A stretch of DNA of 64,000 nt from the NCBI RefSeq assembly GCF_003065605.1, contig NZ_CP026952.1:2170001-2234000 (forward strand), read 5' to 3'. Origin of the DNA: Aeromicrobium chenweiae. Its GTDB lineage: Bacteria > Actinomycetota > Actinomycetes > Propionibacteriales > Nocardioidaceae. Every line of letters starts with the position of its first letter. Position 1 is the stretch's first letter. A model generated the notes under the pieces. That model was not told where the DNA came from. It ran no database searches and saw nothing but the letters and a program-made list of their open reading frames with translations. Of this stretch, positions 59,437-64,000 are shown piece after piece. A program made the translations under genes and the position numbers.

Positions 59437-61842
59437 CTAGTTGAACTTGACCTTCATGCTGGTGCCCTTCTCCTGCAGGACACGCATCTTCACACCGGCC
59501 GCGGGCAGCTTCACTCCGTGGTTCGGCAGCTCGGCGTACCAGTACTTCTTGGTGTCGTCGAACAGCGGCTTGGCGGCCTGGCCACGGATGTAGCTCGGCT
59601 TGCCGTTGGTGTGAAGCGTCATCGAGTCCGCCTTGTGCAGCGAGAACGGCGCGTCGTACATCTGGATGCGCGCCCGCCACGGGGCTCCGGTCACGATGTT
59701 GATGATCGGTGCCGGGTTGGCGTCGATGATGAGGTTGCGGCCCGTACCCGGGTGCTCGTTGGTGTTGTTGTCCGCCTGGGAGGTGTCCCAGTAGGAGACG
59801 AGCAGACCGTGACCGTACTTGTAGTGCTCCACCCAGTCCGGCTTCGTGTTCATGAAGCCGAAGTTGTACGGACCGGTCTTCAGGTACTTGTCGTACGAGA
59901 CGTACGACCGGTGGCCGGCGATGTAGTAGTTGTCAGCCTTCAGGGTCGTCGTCGCTCCGACGATCGAGAAGCCGTCGAACGTCCACGCGGTCCCCCCGGT
60001 CTCGGCACCGTCGCTCAGCAGCGTCTGACCGCCCGCCGTGATCGCGATGTCGTCGGCGTAGAGCCCGGCCTGGGCCAGCCCGCCGTCGGTCTTGTAGTAG
60101 AAGCGCAGCTTGATCTTCTGACCGTCGTACGCCGAGAGCGGGACCTGCAGGTCCGCCCACGTCGCCTGCTCGCCATCGATCGCCGGCGAGCCGGACGGGT
60201 CGGCGGGGATGGGTTTGCCGTTGATCGTGCCGGCCAGCGACGTCCACGTCTTGCCCGCGTCGGTCGACGCCTGGACGTACGCGTAGTCGTAGCCCTCCTC
60301 GATCGAGTAGCGGACCTTCGCCGTCAGCTGTCCCCCGGTCTTGCCCGTCAGGTCGACGTCCGTCGTCTGCGAGTTCGCCAGGTCGTCGCCGGAACCGGAG
60401 AAGAACTGCTTGGAGCCCGACGCCGGCGCACCGTTGTTGATCAGCACGTCCTTCTGCGGCAGGACCACGACCGCGGCCTGGGCCTTCTTGGAGTTGTACT
60501 CCTGCGGGCCGAGGTTCAGCGTCTTCTTCTCCTTGGTCCCGACCACCTCGTAGTCGAGCCAGCCCAGCTGCAGCTTGTTCCAGGCACCGAGGTCACCAGG
60601 TCGCGTGCCGAGCGCCTCGCCCTTCGCGTTGAGCCGGGACTGGGCCATCAACGTCCAGTACTCGCTGTTGTTGTCGCCCTTCCCGGACGTGTCGTAGTCG
60701 TCCGGCAGACCGAGGTCGTGACCGAACTCGTGGACGAAGACCGACAGTCCGCCGTTCTCCGGCTGGGCCGTGTAGTCGCCGACCCAGACGCCGGTGTTGC
60801 CGACCTGGGTGCCGCCGAGCGGGTTCTGGGCCGGCCCGGTGATGCCGGCGTCGGTGCCGAACGCGTACCAACGGTGCGACCAGATCGCGTCCTCACCCTG
60901 CTGCGGGTCACCGTCCGCCTCGTCGCCACCTGCGTGGACGATCTGGAAGTGGTCGATGTAGCCGTCGGGCTCGTTGAAGTCACCGTCGCCGTCGAAGTCG
61001 TAGCGGTCGTACTGGTCGTACGAGGCGATCGTCTTCTTGATCTGCGCGTCGGTCTTCCCCGCGGCCTTCTGGTCGGCGACCCACGCGGTCAGCGAGTCCT
61101 GGATCAGGTTCCAGACCGTCTGGTAGGACTCGTCACGGCCGTAGCGCGCCTCGTTGTAGGGCACCTTGACCCAGTCCTGGACCTGGCCGTCGACCGTGTA
61201 GCGACCCGAGGACTGGGTCTCGTAATAGGTCTTGACCGACTCGACGCCCTTGCCGGTGCCGAAGTACAGGTCCTGGTAGTGCTTGCGGTTGTAGTTCTTC
61301 TGCCAGACCGTCGAGTTGTCCTTCGTCCGGTCGGGGGCGGGGATCTGGTTGCGCAGCGGCCCGTCGAACGTCGTGGGTCCCTCGACCGTCGGATCGGTGT
61401 CCTTGTCGGGGAAGTCAGGGTGACGCTGGTTGCCGAACTCGGTGAGGATGACGAAGATCTTGTCGGCGCGCTCCTGCTCGAGCTCGACGTACTGGTCCTT
61501 CTTCTTCTTGTTCTTGATCGCCTTCAGCTGCTTCGACGTGGCCTTCTTGTTGGCCAAGGCGGCAGCGTCCGCCGGGCTGTACCCCTTGCCGACCTTGACG
61601 ACGCTGGTGCCCGAACGGGTCTGCGCCTTGGCGTCGCCGTCGAGGACCGAGGTGATGCCGGTCTCGCGCAGTGCCCGGCGCTTGGACTCCAGCGGGTTGG
61701 GCAGCTCGTCCTTGCCGATCTTCGACGGCCGGTCGTTCGCGTTGGTCGGTGGTGCGGGTGCCGCCGTGCCCGGTGAGGCGTACGCCAGACCGAGTGAGGC
61801 AGCGAGTGTGAGGCCGACGAGGCCTGAGGTCACACGCTTCAC
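59437..61842 (-). CDS. Immune inhibitor A-type secreted metalloprotease (M6)
   Basis: The 801-residue protein has a Sec signal peptide (MKRVTSGLVGLTLAASLGLA, cleavage near TAA/AP at 28), a propeptide, and a peptidase M6 domain with FVHEFGHDLGLPDDYD (His371, Glu372, His375, zinc). A calcium-type DFDGDGDFNEPDG lies at about 282-294. The C-terminal half has beta-sandwich and MAM-like domains (IEEGYDYAYVQASTDAGKTW). Members degrade extracellular proteins and peptides. GTG start follows a GGGGG-rich Shine-Dalgarno. Confidence 0.93.
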   Translation of the reverse strand: MKRVTSGLVGLTLAASLGLAYASPGTAAPAPPTNANDRPSKIGKDELPNPLESKRRALRETGITSVLDGDAKAQTRSGTSVVKVGKGYSPADAAALANKKATSKQLKAIKNKKKKDQYVELEQERADKIFVILTEFGNQRHPDFPDKDTDPTVEGPTTFDGPLRNQIPAPDRTKDNSTVWQKNYNRKHYQDLYFGTGKGVESVKTYYETQSSGRYTVDGQVQDWVKVPYNEARYGRDESYQTVWNLIQDSLTAWVADQKAAGKTDAQIKKTIASYDQYDRYDFDGDGDFNEPDGYIDHFQIVHAGGDEADGDPQQGEDAIWSHRWYAFGTDAGITGPAQNPLGGTQVGNTGVWVGDYTAQPENGGLSVFVHEFGHDLGLPDDYDTSGKGDNNSEYWTLMAQSRLNAKGEALGTRPGDLGAWNKLQLGWLDYEVVGTKEKKTLNLGPQEYNSKKAQAAVVVLPQKDVLINNGAPASGSKQFFSGSGDDLANSQTTDVDLTGKTGGQLTAKVRYSIEEGYDYAYVQASTDAGKTWTSLAGTINGKPIPADPSGSPAIDGEQATWADLQVPLSAYDGQKIKLRFYYKTDGGLAQAGLYADDIAITAGGQTLLSDGAETGGTAWTFDGFSIVGATTTLKADNYYIAGHRSYVSYDKYLKTGPYNFGFMNTKPDWVEHYKYGHGLLVSYWDTSQADNNTNEHPGTGRNLIIDANPAPIINIVTGAPWRARIQMYDAPFSLHKADSMTLHTNGKPSYIRGQAAKPLFDDTKKYWYAELPNHGVKLPAAGVKMRVLQEKGTSMKVKFN

Positions 61843-62042
61843 TGTTCCCCCTTGGGGTTCCGAGATACGGGGGCACGATCGAGCCTCCGCTGATGAGGCC
61901 CGCCCTCGTGGGGCGGGCCGGGGTACAACGGAGTCAACTTAGGTAATTTTCAGGAGGAACGACAGTCTTGTACTTCTGGCCAGATCGGACTATAAGCCCG
62001 TAGTCCTTTCGGGCCATGGCTCGGTCCCGTTACCGTGGGCGG

Positions 62043-62507
62043 ATGAACTCGTTGCTGAAACACCCCGTCCGCGCGGTCGCCGTGGCCGCGCTCCTGTCGC
62101 TCGCGACCATCTCCCCCGCCGCGGCGGTCTCGTCCTCGACGTACGAGTCGCAGGTCATCAGCCGGACCAACCACGTCCGCGCGGACCACGACCGGGTGAA
62201 GGTCAAGGCGCAGTCGTGCGTGGACCGCTGGGCCGAGGGGCAGGCCCGCTGGATGGCCAAGCACGGCAACCTGCAGCACCGCAAGGGACGCCTCGCGAAG
62301 ATCCTGAAGGACTGCAAGCTGACCGGCGTCTCGGAGAACATCGCGTACGGCTACGGCTCGGGCAACAAGACCGTGAACGCCTGGATGAAGTCGAGCGGCC
62401 ACCGCCACAACATCCTGGCGAGCAAGATGCGCTACGTCGGCGTCGGCGCGGTCAAGGACTCCGACGGCGTGTGGTGGGTCGCGCAGGTCTTCGGCACGAA
62501 GAAGTGA
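62043..62507 (+). CDS. CAP-domain (SCP-like) secreted protein
   Basis: The 154-residue protein has a signal peptide (RAVAVAALLSLATISPAAA) and a CAP domain: ISRTNHVRADHDRVKVKAQS, QARWMAKHGNLQHR, LTGVSENIAYGYGSGNKTVN, WMKSSGHRHNILASKMRYVG and WWVAQVFGTKK. The conserved His/Glu cleft residues are visible. Two cysteines may pair. The family includes extracellular lipid- or peptide-binding proteins. Divergent from the protease across a 200-bp gap with no gene. Confidence 0.9.
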   Translation: MNSLLKHPVRAVAVAALLSLATISPAAAVSSSTYESQVISRTNHVRADHDRVKVKAQSCVDRWAEGQARWMAKHGNLQHRKGRLAKILKDCKLTGVSENIAYGYGSGNKTVNAWMKSSGHRHNILASKMRYVGVGAVKDSDGVWWVAQVFGTKK

Positions 62508-62731
62508 TCGGCGGGGCTCGGGCGTTCATCCAGATTTTGCATGTTCGCGACGCGAACCCCCTCCACAACGGCGTTTTCGTGCCCTAGGCTCATGGCCAGT
62601 TGCACGACGTTGGGCCGTACGAATGAATGAGTTTCACTTACGGGTGTCTAGTTCTTCTCGAAGGTTGGATGTACGTCGCGACCGCCTCTCGCGGCAGGCG
62701 CGGGGGGTTTCTCGCCCATGAGGAGCAGGAC

Positions 62732-62935
62732 ATGGCAACAGGCACGGTCAAGTGGTTCAACGCCGACAAGGGCTTCGGCTTCATCGCCCCCGACGACGGC
62801 AGCGAGGACGTGTTCGCGCACTTCTCCGCGATCCAGACGAGCGGCTACCGCTCGCTGAACGAGAACCAGAAGGTCGAGTTCGACGTGGAGCAGGGCCAGA
62901 AGGGTCTGCAGGCGGCGAACATCCGTCCGCTCTGA
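62732..62935 (+). CDS. cspA: Cold-shock protein CspA family
   Basis: The 67-residue protein is a single OB-fold RNA chaperone with [15 protein letters not shown] (RNP1) and DVFAHFSAI (RNP2). AGGAGCAGG precedes the ATG. A TAGGCT -10-like element at 62585-62590 would leave a leader of about 135 bases, long as in other cold-shock genes whose 5' UTR folds differently with temperature. Confidence 0.95.
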   Translation: MATGTVKWFNADKGFGFIAPDDGSEDVFAHFSAIQTSGYRSLNENQKVEFDVEQGQKGLQAANIRPL

Positions 62936-62945
62936 CACCACGCAG

Positions 62946-62976
62946 CGAACCCCCGGAGCATCGCTTCGGGGGTTCG
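62946..62976 (+). terminator. Terminator of cspA
   Basis: CGAACCCCCGGAGC pairs with GCTTCGGGGGTTCG (one G-U) around ATC, ten bases after the cspA stop. Confidence 0.8.
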
Positions 62977-62996
62977 TCGCGCTCGGGCGGACCGGA

Positions 62997-63173
62997 CTAG
63001 AGGTGTCCGCCCTCGTCCCACGCGCGCCGGGCGAACTCGTCGCCCGGGGTCGACGGCAGGAAGCTGACGTCGCCGGCCGGTCGCGGGCTCGGCGGTGCGA
63101 GGCGGTGGGCCGGGAAGAGGCGGGAGGCCTCGGCCAGCAGGCTCGGGTCGATGTCGAAGGACGTCTCGTCCAT
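62997..63173 (-). CDS. 58-residue hypothetical protein
   Basis: The minus-strand ORF begins MDETSFDIDPSLLAEASRLF and ends FARRAWDEGGHL. It is preceded by GAGGGAGA at ideal spacing and by a 20-bp palindrome 29 bases upstream. It is acidic and helical at the start, Pro-rich in the middle, with no cysteine or membrane segment. No family recognised. The ribosome-binding site and operator-like site support a real gene. Confidence 0.55.
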   Translation of the reverse strand: MDETSFDIDPSLLAEASRLFPAHRLAPPSPRPAGDVSFLPSTPGDEFARRAWDEGGHL

Positions 63174-63201
63174 GGCAGTCTCCCTCGGTAGGCAACGGAT
63201 G

Positions 63202-63221
63202 ACATGAGGATATCCTCATGT
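63202..63221. promoter_or_regulatory. Perfect 20-bp palindrome
   Basis: ACATGAGGATATCCTCATGT is its own reverse complement. It lies 29 bases upstream of the 58-residue gene and 18 bases after the stop of the 48-residue gene; GGCAA and TTGCC flank it at unequal distances. A dimeric repressor site is most likely, overlapping the promoter of the 58-residue gene. Confidence 0.6.
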
Positions 63222-63238
63222 TTGCCACCCGGGGACCC

Positions 63239-63385
63239 CTACCGAGAAGTAGTTTTCGCGGTCTCCACCGTGGTGACGGCCGTCGGCGCGCTCGGGTCGG
63301 GCACGGAGACGTTCGTCGTCAGCACGCTCGCCGTGAACAGCGTCAGCAGCCCCGTGGCCACCAGCAGCCCCATGGGCTTGCTCAT
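63239..63385 (-). CDS. 48-residue single-helix or exported peptide
   Basis: The minus-strand ORF reads MSKPMGLLVATGLLTLFTAS then VLTTNVSVPDPSAPTAVTTV and a short basic end. It has a hydrophobic segment at residues 5-25 and a very strong Shine-Dalgarno (GGGGGAGGGAG) 6-8 bases before the ATG. It could be a small membrane protein or a secreted peptide. No homolog known to me. Confidence 0.5.
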   Translation of the reverse strand: MSKPMGLLVATGLLTLFTASVLTTNVSVPDPSAPTAVTTVETAKTTSR

Positions 63386-63487
63386 GCCGACTCCCTCCCC
63401 CGTCGTCCTGCCGCTCACAGAGCGGCACGCACGACAGTAGCGGCGCCAGGCACCCCCCGGGGCCTTTCCGCCAAAATAAAATAATTC

Positions 63488-63590
63488 GCCGACGAGTCAC
63501 GTACGGACAGCGAGGAGTCACGTACGGATCCGTGCGTGACTCCTCGGCGTCCGTGCGTGACTCGTCGGCGTCCGTGCGTGACTCGTGGGC
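63488..63590. repeat. Five-unit 21-bp inverted/tandem repeat array
   Basis: Units related to GTCCGTGCGTGACTCGTCGGC occur at 63528-63548, 63549-63569 and 63570-63590, with two copies in the opposite orientation at 63488-63508 and 63510-63530. The second and third copies meet at GGATCC and form an 18-bp-arm palindrome with one mismatch per arm. The array lies just downstream of the sugar-dehydrogenase stop. The 100 bp to its left hold only an A/T-rich patch (AAAATAAAATAATT). Confidence 0.7.
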
Positions 63591-63604
63591 GTCTGTGAGG
63601 GCGG

Positions 63605-64000
63605 TCAGACGGTGACGCGGAAGATGCGGTCGTCGCCCTTGGTGGGGTCGCCGCGGCCGTCGGTGTTGCTCGTGGTCACCCACAGGGCACCGTCCGGGGC
63701 GACGGCGACCGTGCGGATGCGCCCGTGGTCGCCCGCGAAGTGGGCTACGGGCTTCCCGGCGCTCTCCCCGTCGAGCGGGACCGCGAACAGGCACTCGCCC
63801 TGCAGCGCCCCGACGTACGCCGTCGACTTCGTGATCGCGACCCCGGACGGCGAGCACTCGTCGGTCCCCCACGTCACCTTCGGGTCGATCAGGTCGCCGT
63901 CACCGCCCTTGCCCTCCACCTGCGGCCAGCCGTAGTTGCCGCCGCGCTCGATGAGGTTCAGCTCGTCCGCGCTCTTCTCACCGAACTCCGCCGCCCACAG
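63605..64000 (-). CDS. Glucose/sorbosone dehydrogenase-like (PQQ) protein, C-terminal part
   Basis: The 131 visible residues enter the window in frame and include LWAAEFGEKSADELNLIERG, GNYGWPQVEGKGG, ECSPSGVAITKSTAYVGALQ, and VAPDGALWVTTSNTDGRGDP followed by DDRIFRV. These are blades 5-6 of the six-bladed soluble aldose (PQQ-dependent) sugar dehydrogenase family. The N-terminus and any signal peptide lie beyond 64000. Confidence 0.88.
   Translation of the reverse strand: MWAAEFGEKSADELNLIERGGNYGWPQVEGKGGDGDLIDPKVTWGTDECSPSGVAITKSTAYVGALQGECLFAVPLDGESAGKPVAHFAGDHGRIRTVAVAPDGALWVTTSNTDGRGDPTKGDDRIFRVTV

Noticed and set aside
59518..61776. 752-codon plus-strand frame opposite the M6 protease
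   Set aside because: Val/Arg/Leu-rich antisense shadow of a secreted protease with a clear signal peptide and HEFGH motif.

Overview
The window is high-GC DNA with compact, often translationally coupled genes, GTG/TTG starts and few long gaps. Several gene sets point to an actinomycete, most likely a Propionibacteriales/Nocardioidaceae-type organism: ferredoxin-type sulfite reductase with a separate sirohydrochlorin chelatase, the coproporphyrin-type heme genes hemE-hemY-hemQ, DUF3000 followed by an RNase D-like gene, a menaquinone/geranylgeranyl-reductase-like flavoprotein, and secreted proteins with actinobacterial signal peptides. The taxonomic placement is inference; no 16S gene is present.

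Positions 1-12,750 look like an accessory region. It starts with the 5' end of a lipoprotein gene, then an Old Yellow Enzyme divergent from an Rrf2 regulator. A decayed aldo/keto reductase and a Ser/Thr kinase follow. Next comes a run of alpha/beta hydrolases (one broken, one cytosolic, one exported, one LpqC-like) mixed with a DUF308-type membrane protein, a disulfide-reductase-type flavoprotein and a SnoaL-like protein. A giant LuxR-type (LAL) ATPase regulator closes the run. It abuts tRNA-Val(CAC), next to a fragment that resembles a tRNA 3' half. Palindromes and a duplicated promoter block recur in this region.

From 12,776 to about 33,450 the content is mostly housekeeping: four tRNAs (Val, Gly, Cys, Val), a PabC-like aminotransferase, an AidB-like acyl-CoA dehydrogenase, and an assimilatory sulfite operon. 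That operon is preceded by a short cysteine-containing leader ORF with a RLHVDL motif. PPK2, MsrB, the heme operon, RNase D and an EfeU iron permease with an iron-box-like site follow. The 33,465-33,630 gap carries a promoter and a foldable RNA with no obvious gene behind it.

From 34,800 to 41,700 there is a fused SecDF and then a tightly coupled cassette. The cassette has a membrane protein, a SAV_915-like protein, a small EspC/WXG-like protein and a 422-residue WXG-type protein ending in a glycine zipper. It resembles the partner-plus-effector layout of type VII secretion toxins. A lipoprotein/secreted protein pair follows.

From 41,690 to the end: transsulfuration (cystathionine beta-synthase and MetB-like), a queuine salvage pair (tgt and a YhhQ-like transporter), KstD-like and GGR-like flavoproteins, a PAS-GGDEF-EAL protein, exonuclease III, a MarR-MFS pair, an immune-inhibitor-A metalloprotease, a CAP-domain protein, a cold-shock protein, two micro-genes around a perfect 20-bp palindrome, and the C-terminus of a sugar dehydrogenase. 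Three gaps, two of them between convergent genes, carry elaborate palindromes or inverted repeats.
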